From Elusimicrobiota bacterium (GTDB lineage: Bacteria; Elusimicrobiota; Elusimicrobia; UBA1565; UBA9628): a DNA stretch of 64,000 bases. Of this stretch, positions 25,812-34,066 are shown in pieces. The DNA lies in contig JACQAZ010000009.1 in assembly GCA_016194705.1 (NCBI GenBank), forward strand, positions 1 through 64,000. The letters are read 5' to 3'. Positions within the stretch are counted from its first letter, which is position 1. Every line of letters starts with the position of its first letter. The notes under the pieces are model-generated. The model did no database searches, had not been told where the DNA came from, and saw nothing but the letters and a program-made list of their open reading frames with translations. Made by a program: the position numbers and the translations under genes.

Positions 25812-27203
25812 ATGCGGGCAACCCTTTTGACGCTGGTCCTGCTGTACTCGGCCCAGCGCGCCGCCGCCGTCGAAAGAACTCCTCCCAGGGAGGGCGGCGG
25901 TCTTCTTTTGCGGCTCGCGCCGCTCCCCGACCTCCAGGTCGCGGGGCGCGCCGAGACGCTGCCGCGCCTCGGCGACACGGCGGTCCAGGCGGGACTCCAG
26001 CCGTCCGCCGCGCTCATCGAGCCGGCGAAGGGTCCGGCCCAGCCCGAGGCCCTTCTCGCCTTTCCCGGACTCGACGCAGGCTCCCGCCCGCGGCCGTCCG
26101 CCGCCGCCGGGCTTGACGCGATCACGGAGGACGGCCTCAGCCCCGGAACTGACGCGCCGCCCGGCGGCGCCTTCGATGGCCGGCTTGCCGCTCCGGTCGA
26201 CGGGCCGCTCAAAGGCCGCGACGTCTCCGGCGAGTACCGCGAGGCGCGCGCCTCTCTCAAGTCGGTCCGCCGCCCGTCGGGCTTCGCCCCTCGTCGGCGC
26301 GACCTCTCCGCGCTCAAGGATTACAAGGTCCTCTTCGTGCCGGGATTTCTGTCGGGAGCCTTCATCAAGCTCTCGAAAGCCGTCGGCCGCGATCCCCAGC
26401 CCTGGCACTACTTCGGTTCGCAGCAGAGGTGGCTCACCGGCCTGGGCGTCGAGCACGAGCTCGTCGCGGTGCACACCGAGCAGAGCGTAGAGCACAACAG
26501 CCGCATCGTCCTCGACGCGATCCGCGCCTCTCCCAAACCCGTAATCATCATCTCGCACAGCAAGGGCGGCCTCGACACCTTGGAGGCTCTGCAGCAGCTG
26601 CGCGGCCGCGCTCTTGAAAAGGTAGCGGGCTGGATCCCGGTGCAGAGCCCGTTTCTCGGCTCTCCGGGAGCAGACCGAGTGCTCGACCAGCCCCTGGTCC
26701 GCTATTGGATCTCGCACTTCCTCGAGCACCCGACGGTCGGCGGCTCGCGCGAGTCCCTGGCGGGAATGACGACGCGGGCCTGCGAGCGCTACTATCTCAG
26801 CCGCCGCCGGCGCATCGCGCGGATCCTGCGCGAGGTGCCGACGGTGGCCTTCACGAGCTGGAAGGAGATCGGGTTCCTGGACCTGCTCGGCGAACTGACG
26901 AGGCTCGGCTTGAGGCTCAACCTCTTTCTCAATCCGTGGCTGCTTTGGAGCCCGCTCTTCGGCCTCGCGCTGATCCTCAAGGGCGTGGCGGGCAGCCTCA
27001 ACTGGCTCGCGGCCAAGAGCGACGGCCTCGTGCCGGCCCTGCGCGCGCGCCTGCCGGAGATGGACTTCGTCGAAGAGGAAGGGGTCGATCACTTCGCGCC
27101 CTTCGTCGACCACGGGGGCGCCTTCGACCGTCTCGAGTTCACCCAGGCCTTGCTCGCGATGGTGCTGGCGCGCGTCAAGACGCGGAGCGGACGGCGGCCC
27201 TAA
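25812..27203 (+). CDS. Secreted lipase/esterase-like alpha/beta hydrolase
   Basis: 463 residues. Signal peptide MRATLLTLVLLYSAQRAAA, then a low-complexity spacer to about residue 165 rich in Ala, Pro, Gly and Arg. The enzyme part starts at DYKVLFVPGFLSG. Nucleophile elbow is ISHSKGGLD (Ser ~ residue 243), as in triacylglycerol lipases; WIPVQSPFLGSPGAD resembles the lipase region after the nucleophile. SDGLVP and GVDHFAPFVDHGG are candidate acid and His segments. Hydrophobic stretch ~370-395 may be a lid or membrane contact. Start ATG 25812 fits the signal peptide. Confidence 0.75.
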   Translation: MRATLLTLVLLYSAQRAAAVERTPPREGGGLLLRLAPLPDLQVAGRAETLPRLGDTAVQAGLQPSAALIEPAKGPAQPEALLAFPGLDAGSRPRPSAAAGLDAITEDGLSPGTDAPPGGAFDGRLAAPVDGPLKGRDVSGEYREARASLKSVRRPSGFAPRRRDLSALKDYKVLFVPGFLSGAFIKLSKAVGRDPQPWHYFGSQQRWLTGLGVEHELVAVHTEQSVEHNSRIVLDAIRASPKPVIIISHSKGGLDTLEALQQLRGRALEKVAGWIPVQSPFLGSPGADRVLDQPLVRYWISHFLEHPTVGGSRESLAGMTTRACERYYLSRRRRIARILREVPTVAFTSWKEIGFLDLLGELTRLGLRLNLFLNPWLLWSPLFGLALILKGVAGSLNWLAAKSDGLVPALRARLPEMDFVEEEGVDHFAPFVDHGGAFDRLEFTQALLAMVLARVKTRSGRRP

Positions 27204-27985
27204 GACCGGTCGAGGCCGAGCTCCCCGGGCAGCCTGAGCCAGGCCTCCAGCGGGATCGTCTCGGCGCGCGCCTGAGGCTCGACCCCGCAGCGGCCGAGGG
27301 CTTCGACCACCCTCACGCGCGGAAGCTTGAGCGCCTGGGCCAAAGGATTGGCCGCCATCTTGCGGCGCTGGCCGAAGGCCGCCCGTGCGACCTTGAAGAA
27401 GGCCGGCTGATTCTCGGGCGACACCAGCGGAGCCGCGCGACGGACGAGCCGCACGACGGCGGAGGCGATCTTGGGCCGCGGCGAGAAGCTCTCGCGCGGA
27501 ACGTCCAAAATCTTCTCGGCTTCGGCGTGGATCGCGACCGACAAGCTCAGCAGGCCGTAGTCGGCGCCGCCCGGCTCCGCCGTGACCCTTTCGGCGACCT
27601 CCCTTTGGAACATCAGCACGGCCGCGGTCCAGCGCGCCCAAGGCAGGACCTTCTGCAGTATCGGGCTCGCGACCGAGTACGGCAGATTGGCGACGATCTT
27701 GAACGGTCCGTCTCCGAGTCCGGCCAGGTCGAGTTTGAGGAAGTCGGAGGCCACGAGATGCAGGAGAGGATTGGCTCCCCATTTGTCGCAGAGCCCCTGA
27801 GCCAGCCGCTCGTCCATCTCCACGGCCGTGACCTGGGCCTCCGCGGCCAACAGCCCTTCGGTCAGGAATCCGCGCCCCGGACCGATCTCCAAGACCGCTT
27901 CGCCGTTTTTCACGGAGGAAGCGGCGACGATGGCGTCGCGCGCGCCCTCGTCGATCAGGAAGTGCTGCCCGAGCCGAGCCGGCAC
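27200..27985 (-). CDS. rsmA: 16S rRNA dimethyladenosine transferase
   Basis: 261 residues. It dimethylates the two adjacent adenines in the 3' hairpin of 16S rRNA (A1518/A1519). The SAM-binding site is EIGPGRGFLTEGLL, the adenine-site motif NLPYSVASPIL, and VMFQREVAERV and FSPRPKIASAVVRL are typical. Start is GTG 27985, sharing one base with the murC stop (TAGTG), so translation is coupled. The stop overlaps the convergent lipase-like gene by four bases. Confidence 0.95.
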   Translation of the reverse strand: MPARLGQHFLIDEGARDAIVAASSVKNGEAVLEIGPGRGFLTEGLLAAEAQVTAVEMDERLAQGLCDKWGANPLLHLVASDFLKLDLAGLGDGPFKIVANLPYSVASPILQKVLPWARWTAAVLMFQREVAERVTAEPGGADYGLLSLSVAIHAEAEKILDVPRESFSPRPKIASAVVRLVRRAAPLVSPENQPAFFKVARAAFGQRRKMAANPLAQALKLPRVRVVEALGRCGVEPQARAETIPLEAWLRLPGELGLDRS

Positions 27986-29370
27986 TAGCTTGCGCGGTTC
28001 TCGCGGGCGCGGCGCAGGAGATCCTCGCCGACCTTCCAGACGTCGCCGGCTCCCAAAGTCAGCACGACGTCCCCGCGCCGGAGCTGGCGCGAGAGCTCGA
28101 GCGCCCCGGGAAACGGCGCGCAGGGCGTCCCGCGCCGACGCAGGGCGTCGAGGATCAGCCTTGAGGTGACGCCCTTGATGGGCTTCTCCCCGGCCGCGTA
28201 GACGTCCATCACATAGACCAAATCAGCGTCCGTGAAGGCGGAGCCGAACTCACGCGCCAAGAGCTTGGTGCGCGTGTAGCGGTGAGGCTGGAAGACCGCC
28301 ACCACGCGCCGGGCCTTCCAGAGCCGCACCGCGCCGAGCGTCGCGCGGATCTCGGTCGGGTGGTGGCCGTAGTCGTCGACGAACTCGATGCCGTCGGCGG
28401 CGCCCAGGCGGTCCAGCCGCCGTCCCACGCCGCGGAACTCGGAGAGCCCCGAGGCCAGCTTGCGCAGGTCGAAGCCGAGGTAGGCTCCGGCGGCCAATGC
28501 GCCGAGCGCATTCTGGACGTTGTGGCGGCCCGGCACGCGCAAAGTCATCGAGAGCTTGCGCCGTCCGTTCTCGAAGACCTCGAAGCGCGAGCCCGCCTTT
28601 TCCATGCGGATGCCGCGCGCCTGCCACTGCGCGCCGCCATTGATGCCGTAGCTCACGATGCGCCGGCTGATGTCCGGGAACAAACCGCGCAGTCTCGCAT
28701 CATCGGCGCAGAGCACGGCCGCGCCGTAAAAAGGCAGCCTCTGCAGATGCGCCCCGAAGGAGGCCTTGAGGTTCTCCATCGTCTTGTGGTAGTCGAGGTG
28801 GTCGTTGTCGATGTTGGTGACGACCGCCACCAGCGGAGTGAGATAAAGGAACGAGCCGTCGCTCTCGTCGGCCTCGGCGACCATGTACTCGCCGACGCCG
28901 AGCTTGACGTTCGAATGGATGTTCTTGAGCTGCCCGCCGATGATCATCGTCGGCTGCGCCCCGGCGGCCTTGAGCGCCATCGCGACCATCGAGGTCGTCG
29001 TCGTCTTGCCGTGGGAGCCGGCGACGGTCACGGTCTTCTTCATGCGGCCGAGCTCGGCGAGCATCTGGGCGCGCAGGATCACGGGAATGCCGGCGCGGCG
29101 AGCGAAGGAGACCTCCTGGTTGTCGGGAGCGACGGCAGAACTGACCACCACGACCTGCGCTCCGCGCGCGTTGGAAGACGCGTGGCCCATGAAGACGCGA
29201 ACTCCCGCGGCCCGCAGGCGCCGCGTGATCTCGGACTCCTTGACGTCGGAGCCGGAGACCTTGTAGCCGAGGTTGTGCAGGACCTCCGCGATGCCGCTCA
29301 TGCCGACCCCGCCGACGCCGACGAAGTGCACGCGGCTCACGAACGACCTCATCAGCTCCTGGTCTTTCAT
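27985..29370 (-). CDS. murC: UDP-N-acetylmuramate--L-alanine ligase
   Basis: 461 residues, cytoplasmic peptidoglycan precursor synthesis. N-terminal Rossmann domain GVGGVGMSGIAEVLHNLGY with GSDVKES, central ATP domain VAGSHGKTTTTSMVA, EADESDGSFL and NIDNDHLDYH, and C-terminal domain with DDYGHHPTEIRATL and FQPHRYTRT. Length is normal. Its start codon directly follows repeat copy B, which fills the gap to the RdgB-TPR gene. Other mur genes are not in the window. Confidence 0.96.
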   Translation of the reverse strand: MKDQELMRSFVSRVHFVGVGGVGMSGIAEVLHNLGYKVSGSDVKESEITRRLRAAGVRVFMGHASSNARGAQVVVVSSAVAPDNQEVSFARRAGIPVILRAQMLAELGRMKKTVTVAGSHGKTTTTSMVAMALKAAGAQPTMIIGGQLKNIHSNVKLGVGEYMVAEADESDGSFLYLTPLVAVVTNIDNDHLDYHKTMENLKASFGAHLQRLPFYGAAVLCADDARLRGLFPDISRRIVSYGINGGAQWQARGIRMEKAGSRFEVFENGRRKLSMTLRVPGRHNVQNALGALAAGAYLGFDLRKLASGLSEFRGVGRRLDRLGAADGIEFVDDYGHHPTEIRATLGAVRLWKARRVVAVFQPHRYTRTKLLAREFGSAFTDADLVYVMDVYAAGEKPIKGVTSRLILDALRRRGTPCAPFPGALELSRQLRRGDVVLTLGAGDVWKVGEDLLRRARENRAS

Positions 29371-29416
29371 GGTTTTCCACCCGTATCCTTCGGAATTAAA
29401 CCATTCCCTTCGGTCA
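29368..29416 (-). repeat. Intercistronic repeat copy B (RdgB-TPR/murC junction)
   Basis: Begins with the TGA stop of the upstream gene (TGACCGAAGGGAATGGTTT), contains AAGGATAC and ends AAAACCATG at the murC start. ATGGTTT/AAACCAT can form a 7-bp stem that includes two bases of the start codon. Differs from copy A at a handful of positions, mostly in the loop. Confidence 0.8.
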
Positions 29417-31786
29417 TGGTCCTCCCTTCTCCGCCGGCGGCTTGGCTTTGGTCGACGGCCGCAAGAGCCACTTGAGGCCCTCCGCGGCGGGCCTGTTCTT
29501 CGGGTTGAGCTTGAGCGCCTCTCGGTAGGACTCGGCGGCGGCGGTCTCGTCGCCCGTCATCACTTGGGCGACGCCCTGCCCGAGGTAGGCGGCCTCGTTG
29601 TTCGCATCGAGATGGACCGCGCGCTGGAAGGCCGTCAGGGCTCTTTGGCCGTCGCCGACGACCGCGTAAGCCAGGCCGGTGGCCAGCCACCAGTCGCTCG
29701 CCTCGGGATGTCCCGGCTTGTCGCCCGGCTCGGGAAGCACTTCCTCGACCATGGCCATCCAGCCGGTGCCGATGACCCACAGCCCCATGTCGTTTCCGAC
29801 CTGTCGCGGCTCGTAGCTGACCTTGGCGTCCGCGCCGCCGTCGGCACGCCCGGTCGCCGCGGAGGCCAGGCGCGTGAAGTTGAGGTTCATCCCAAGGCGC
29901 ACGTCGGAGTCCGCGGGGGCGTCCTTCATGGTCTTGCGCAAGTCCGCGATGATCCTGGCGATCTGGTCGGCCCTCTCCTGCGGGCTGGCGGCGCGCAGCT
30001 GGTATTCGCGCCGGACCGCCTTGGGTCCCGAGCCGGCCTCGTTCATGCGCTGCTGCAGGGCCTGCTTGAGCGAGGAGGCGCTCTCGGGCGAGGCCTTGAT
30101 CAGCTTGGGCTTGGGAGCGAAGACGACGTCGACCTGCATGACCGCGCTCTGCTCGAGCGGGATGCGCTCGAGGTTGCGCCGGAAGACGTTCATCGGGTCG
30201 CCGGCGTCCAGCGGAGGTTCAGGCCGATGAGCTTGCTGCGAGTTTCCATCGGCAGCCCCCGAAGGGGGCCGGCCTCCTCCCTGCGTCTTTCCCCCCGCGT
30301 AGGAGATCGAGAGCTGAAGGCCCGCCCCTCCCTCCTCCGGGGTCAAGTGGAAGGACTCGACGAATACCTCGCGCGCCTTCTTGGGCTCGTTGGTCAGCAG
30401 ATAGAGCCGGCCGAGCCTCAGCCGGGCGACCGAGTCGCGGCTCTTGAGGTCGACGGCCCGCTTGAAGTCGTGGACCGCGGCCCGGCGGTCCCCGGTGCGC
30501 TCGTCGACGGCGCCCAACTCCAGCAGGGCGTCCTCGAACTCCGCGTAGAACTTGAGCGCCTCGCGCAGTTCCTCGCCCGCCTCCTGATCCCGGCCCAGCT
30601 TGCGGTAGAACGAGCCGAGCTGGAAATGGTAGAGCGCCTCGCGCGGGGCGAGGTTGACGGCCTTGCGGAAATGCTCGAGCGCATCGGGCACCAGGTTGAG
30701 GCTGTCCTCGATCGAGCCGAGGTTCATCTGGATGTCGGCCCGGTTGGGGTCGATCTCGGCGGATTTCTTGAAGGCCTCGTAGGAGCCCTTGACGTCGCCC
30801 TTCCAGGCCAGCGAGATGCCGATGAGCATCCAGTCCTGGGCGTTGTTGGGCTCAAGGGCGAGGCTTGCGCGGTATTCCTCCAGCGAGAGGTCGACCTGCC
30901 CCGTCCAATAATAGGCGACGCCGAGCATCATGTGGGCCGTGGCGTCCTTCGGGTTGGCCGCGACCGCGCGGGAAAACTCCTTGAGCGCGAGGTCGTAGTT
31001 CTTCTCGTCGAGGTAGCGCGAGCCCAGCCGCAGGCCGCGGTGGGCCTGCGAGGCCATGATCTGGTCCCAAATGGTCTCCTGTCCGGGCTCGGTCCTGCCG
31101 GCGAACGCTGGAGGAAGGAAGAGGAGCGCGCACGCGAGCGTGAAAGCGAGCTTCTTGATGTGCGGGACCATTCTTTTCAGGGCCTCGGAGCGGTGGCTGA
31201 TCGCATTCTTCTCGATGAGCTTCATCTCCGCCAAAGTCTTGCCATTCTTGGACACCAGGAACACCGGATCGTATCCAAACCCATGGGTCCCCTTGGGTTC
31301 TTTCGCGATGCTGCCCTCCAGACACCCCTCTTCCAATATGACTTTTCCTTCGGGATCCGACAAGGCCATGACGGTCCGGAACACGGCGCCGCGGCATTGT
31401 TCGTGGTGGTGGCTCAGGGCTTCCAATAGCTTCGCGTTGTCCTCCTCGAAAGTGCACGACTTGACGGGCCCCTTTCGAGCGGAGGCGTTCAGTTCCTCGA
31501 GCGAAACGCCGTCGAGAGCGGCGAAACGGGCCGAATAGACCCCGGGCGCCCCGCCGAGAGCCTCGACCTCGAGCCCCGTGTCGTCGGCCAAGGCCCAAAG
31601 TCCGGAGCCGTTGGCGCAGGAGACGGCCTTCTTCTCGGCGTTGCCCTCGAGAGTCGGCTGGTCCTCGTCGACCTCGGGGATGCCGGGGAACGAGTCGAGG
31701 GTCGCGACCTCGACGGGCAAGCCCTTGAGCAGGTCGCAAATCTCGCGCTTCTTGTGATTATTGCGGGTGGCCAGGAGCAATTTCAT
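29414..31786 (-). CDS. RdgB-type XTP/dITP pyrophosphatase fused to a TPR protein with internal signal-like segment
   Basis: 790 residues in one uninterrupted frame. Residues 1-205 are a complete RdgB/HAM1 domain: LLATRNNHKKREI, ADDTGLEVEALGGAPGVYSARF, GFGYDPVF and NAISHRSEAL; it removes non-canonical purine triphosphates. Directly after comes MVPHIKK plus a hydrophobic run (LAFTLACALLFLPPAFA) that looks like a signal peptide, then TPR repeats (~225-480), a charged middle region, and two more TPRs (~690-775). Either a bifunctional membrane-tethered protein or two products, the second from an internal ATG at 31171 (weak ribosome site). I use ATG 31786; a TTG lies 18 bases upstream. Confidence 0.85.
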   Translation of the reverse strand: MKLLLATRNNHKKREICDLLKGLPVEVATLDSFPGIPEVDEDQPTLEGNAEKKAVSCANGSGLWALADDTGLEVEALGGAPGVYSARFAALDGVSLEELNASARKGPVKSCTFEEDNAKLLEALSHHHEQCRGAVFRTVMALSDPEGKVILEEGCLEGSIAKEPKGTHGFGYDPVFLVSKNGKTLAEMKLIEKNAISHRSEALKRMVPHIKKLAFTLACALLFLPPAFAGRTEPGQETIWDQIMASQAHRGLRLGSRYLDEKNYDLALKEFSRAVAANPKDATAHMMLGVAYYWTGQVDLSLEEYRASLALEPNNAQDWMLIGISLAWKGDVKGSYEAFKKSAEIDPNRADIQMNLGSIEDSLNLVPDALEHFRKAVNLAPREALYHFQLGSFYRKLGRDQEAGEELREALKFYAEFEDALLELGAVDERTGDRRAAVHDFKRAVDLKSRDSVARLRLGRLYLLTNEPKKAREVFVESFHLTPEEGGAGLQLSISYAGGKTQGGGRPPSGAADGNSQQAHRPEPPLDAGDPMNVFRRNLERIPLEQSAVMQVDVVFAPKPKLIKASPESASSLKQALQQRMNEAGSGPKAVRREYQLRAASPQERADQIARIIADLRKTMKDAPADSDVRLGMNLNFTRLASAATGRADGGADAKVSYEPRQVGNDMGLWVIGTGWMAMVEEVLPEPGDKPGHPEASDWWLATGLAYAVVGDGQRALTAFQRAVHLDANNEAAYLGQGVAQVMTGDETAAAESYREALKLNPKNRPAAEGLKWLLRPSTKAKPPAEKGGP

Positions 31787-31814
31787 TGCGGCTGTTTCCG
31801 CCAAATTGTATCAT
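31786..31814 (+). promoter_or_regulatory. Promoter of the BON lipoprotein gene
   Basis: TTGCGG, 17-base spacer, TATCAT, ending seven bases before ATG 31822: a leaderless arrangement. The -35 overlaps the start codon of the divergent RdgB-TPR gene. Confidence 0.55.
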
Positions 31815-31821
31815 TTGAGAG

Positions 31822-32121
31822 ATGAAGCGCGTGAAGGCCATGCTGGCCCTGGCGGCGCTGGCCGCGGCGCTCGCAGGATGCTTCCCGCCGGCCCTGGGCG
31901 ACGCCGAGATGTCGGACGCCGGCATACGCTCGCGCCTCGAGCAAAGCCTGCACGCCCACCGCGAATTGGACCTCCACGCCGTCACCATCGACGTGCACCT
32001 GCACATCGTGACGATCTCAGGGATCGTGTCGTCGTGGCAGGACAAGCGCCTCATTGAGGCGATCGTGCGCGAAATCGCGGGCATCGAGCAGGCCTCCATC
32101 AACCTCGTCGTCCCGGAGTGA
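31822..32121 (+). CDS. BON domain lipoprotein
   Basis: 99 residues. Signal peptide ends in a lipobox LAGC (Cys20), so the mature protein is lipid-anchored, probably to the outer membrane. Residues ~32-98 form a BON domain (IRSRLEQSLHAH, VTIDVHLHIVTISGIVSSW, IVREIAGIEQASINLVV), a phospholipid-binding fold known from OsmY and DolP. The stop overlaps the mutY start (GTGA), suggesting co-transcription although the functions differ. Confidence 0.85.
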   Translation: MKRVKAMLALAALAAALAGCFPPALGDAEMSDAGIRSRLEQSLHAHRELDLHAVTIDVHLHIVTISGIVSSWQDKRLIEAIVREIAGIEQASINLVVPE

Positions 32122-33086
32122 AGAAGGCGCTTCTCGACTGGTACCGCCGGCGGCGCCGCGACCTGCCCTGGCGCCGGAGAGTCTCCCCCTACCGCACCTG
32201 GGTCTCGGAGATCATGCTCCAGCAGACCACGGTCGCAGCCGTGGTCCCGAAGTATGAGCGCTTTCTAGAGCGCTTCCCCGACCTCAAGGCCTTGGCCGCC
32301 GCTTCCGAGGACGAGGTCCTGCGCGCCTGGTCGGGCCTCGGCTATTACTCGCGCGCGCGCAATCTCTTGCGCGCCGCCCAGAAGATCGTCTCCGAGCATG
32401 GCGGAGAGTTCCCCTCGGATTTTGATTCCATCCTCGGTCTGCCGGGGATCGGACGCTACACCGCCGGCGCGATCCTCTCGATCGCCTTCGGCAAGGCGTA
32501 TCCCGTCCTCGACGGCAACGTCATGCGGGTCTTCGCGCGGTATTTCGGCATCCGCAAGGACCTCAAGAAGGCCGAGACAAAGAAACAGTTGTGGGCGTCG
32601 GCCGAGAAGCTGGTCGACCGCGGTCAGCCCGGCGATTGGAACCAGGCCCTCATGGAGCTTGGCGCGACGGTCTGCCTGCCGGAAAGCCCCGACTGCGGCG
32701 CATGCCCCGTCTCGCGCGATTGCGCGGCTTTCCGGAAGAACTGGCAGGATGAACTGCCCGTGAGCCCCAAGCGCCGGGACTTCATCGAGCTGAAGTGGAC
32801 CTGCCTATGGATCGAGGATGCCGGGAAGGTCCTGCTCTGGAAGCGTTCGGCTCAGGAGAGGTTTCTCAAGGGCCATTGGGGCTTGCCGGAACCGCGGCAT
32901 TTGAGAGTGAAGCCGGGACGCCTGCTCAGGAAGGAGCGGCACACGATCACCCATCACAAGATCGCCATCGAAGTGCGCGCGGCCCAATCGCCCAAGACAT
33001 TCCCCAAAGAAGCTGTTTGGGTTCCGAAGGACCGGATCAGCGAGAGGCTGGTGTCATCGCTTTGGCTCAAGTGCCTGGGGAGCTGA
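32118..33086 (+). CDS. mutY: A/G-specific adenine DNA glycosylase
   Basis: 322 residues. Removes adenine mispaired with 8-oxoguanine. Catalytic Glu is in WVSEIMLQQTTV, the helix-hairpin-helix is LPGIGRYTAGAILSIAFG followed by VLDGNVMRVF with the catalytic Asp, and four Cys (CLPESPDCGACPVSRDC) bind a 4Fe-4S cluster. The C-terminal part (~225-322) is a NUDIX-like 8-oxoG recognition domain. GTG start overlaps the BON gene stop. Tail-to-tail overlap of 20 bases with ygfZ-like. Confidence 0.95.
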   Translation: MKKALLDWYRRRRRDLPWRRRVSPYRTWVSEIMLQQTTVAAVVPKYERFLERFPDLKALAAASEDEVLRAWSGLGYYSRARNLLRAAQKIVSEHGGEFPSDFDSILGLPGIGRYTAGAILSIAFGKAYPVLDGNVMRVFARYFGIRKDLKKAETKKQLWASAEKLVDRGQPGDWNQALMELGATVCLPESPDCGACPVSRDCAAFRKNWQDELPVSPKRRDFIELKWTCLWIEDAGKVLLWKRSAQERFLKGHWGLPEPRHLRVKPGRLLRKERHTITHHKIAIEVRAAQSPKTFPKEAVWVPKDRISERLVSSLWLKCLGS

Positions 33087-33987
33087 CGACCTGCGCCCGG
33101 TGCGAGCCGCGGCCCGACGCGACGCCGAGCACCGTCCCCGGTTTGGAATGCTCAAGGCGGACGGTCGCCAGCGCGAGGATGCCGCCGAAATTCGGCGAGA
33201 CGGCCGCGCTCGTGACCTTCCCGACCTCCTTGCCCTCGGCGAGCACGGCCGAGCCCGCGGCCGGGAGCTCCGCTGCGGTCACCTTCAGCTGGACCAGGAC
33301 CTTGTTGAGATGGCCGAGGTTGTGCACGCGCGAGATCGTCTCCTGCCCCATGTAGCAGCCCTTGTCGAACGAGATCGCGTCCTCGAGGCGGGCCTCGAGC
33401 GGGATCGTGTCTTCGCCCATGTCGATCCCATAGATCGGGAGGCCCCTTTCGACGCGCCAGACGTTGAAGGCTTCCGGGCCCGCGGCGGCCGCCCCCGCCG
33501 CGTGGAGAGAGTCCAGGAGCCCCTCGCGTCTGGATTTTTCGTAAACGATGAGCTTGCAGTCCGGAGAGAGCCGCGGCCAGGGGACCAGCGCGGCGGCGAG
33601 ACCCGCCGAGAGTCCGAGGACCTTCTCCGTCGAGGGCCCCGCGGCGAGAAGGCAGCCCAGCCGGGAGCCGGCGTCCTCGAATTTCGACTCGCTGAGCACG
33701 ATCATCTTCTTCATCGTCTCGGCGAAGTTCGAGGCGCTTTCGGCGGGGCAGAGCGCCAGGATCGCCTGTCCGCTGTCGTATAAAAGGAAGTGGGCCCTGA
33801 GCATCCCCTTGGGCGTCAGCAGGCAGGCGGCCATGGCCTTCGCGGATTCCAGCTTAGCTACGTCGTTGGTCACCAAGCCGTTGAGGAATTTCCGGCTGTC
33901 GGGGCCGTTGATTTCGAAAATGGACCACGGCAGATCCACGAGAGCGCACGAATCCTCAAAGGCGCGGTACTCCTCTTCCCAGCCCAT
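33067..33987 (-). CDS. ygfZ: YgfZ/GcvT-fold folate-binding protein
   Basis: 306 residues. Tetrahydrofolate-dependent protein that supports repair or assembly of certain iron-sulfur clusters. The hallmark KGCYxGQE motif is present as FDKGCYMGQETISRVHNLGH; N-terminal FEINGPDSRKFLNGLVTND and LEDAISFDK are also typical. The neighbouring mutY encodes a 4Fe-4S enzyme, though convergent. A promoter just upstream ends five bases from the ATG, where GAGG may also act as a ribosome site. Confidence 0.92.
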   Translation of the reverse strand: MGWEEEYRAFEDSCALVDLPWSIFEINGPDSRKFLNGLVTNDVAKLESAKAMAACLLTPKGMLRAHFLLYDSGQAILALCPAESASNFAETMKKMIVLSESKFEDAGSRLGCLLAAGPSTEKVLGLSAGLAAALVPWPRLSPDCKLIVYEKSRREGLLDSLHAAGAAAAGPEAFNVWRVERGLPIYGIDMGEDTIPLEARLEDAISFDKGCYMGQETISRVHNLGHLNKVLVQLKVTAAELPAAGSAVLAEGKEVGKVTSAAVSPNFGGILALATVRLEHSKPGTVLGVASGRGSHRAQVVSSPGT

Positions 33988-33992
33988 GCCTC

Positions 33993-34021
33993 AATCTAGC
34001 AGGTTTGTTTTGCCGCGACAA
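33993..34021 (-). promoter_or_regulatory. Promoter of ygfZ-like gene
   Basis: TTGTCG, 17-base spacer, TAGATT on the minus strand, five bases before ATG 33987. Back to back with the plus-strand promoter at 34032. Confidence 0.5.
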
Positions 34022-34031
34022 GCGCGGGGCC

Positions 34032-34060
34032 TTGCAATATGGTCGATCCGGACCTAAACT
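34032..34060 (+). promoter_or_regulatory. Promoter of the tandem secreted-paralogue operon
   Basis: TTGCAA, 17-base spacer, TAAACT, six bases before ATG 34067. Transcription would begin at the start codon; no ribosome site is seen. Confidence 0.55.
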
Positions 34061-34066
34061 AAGGTC

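Noticed and set aside
25680-27782. 700-codon minus-strand open frame across the lipase-like gene and part of rsmA
   Set aside because: It overlaps two well-supported genes and a terminator and has low-complexity composition.
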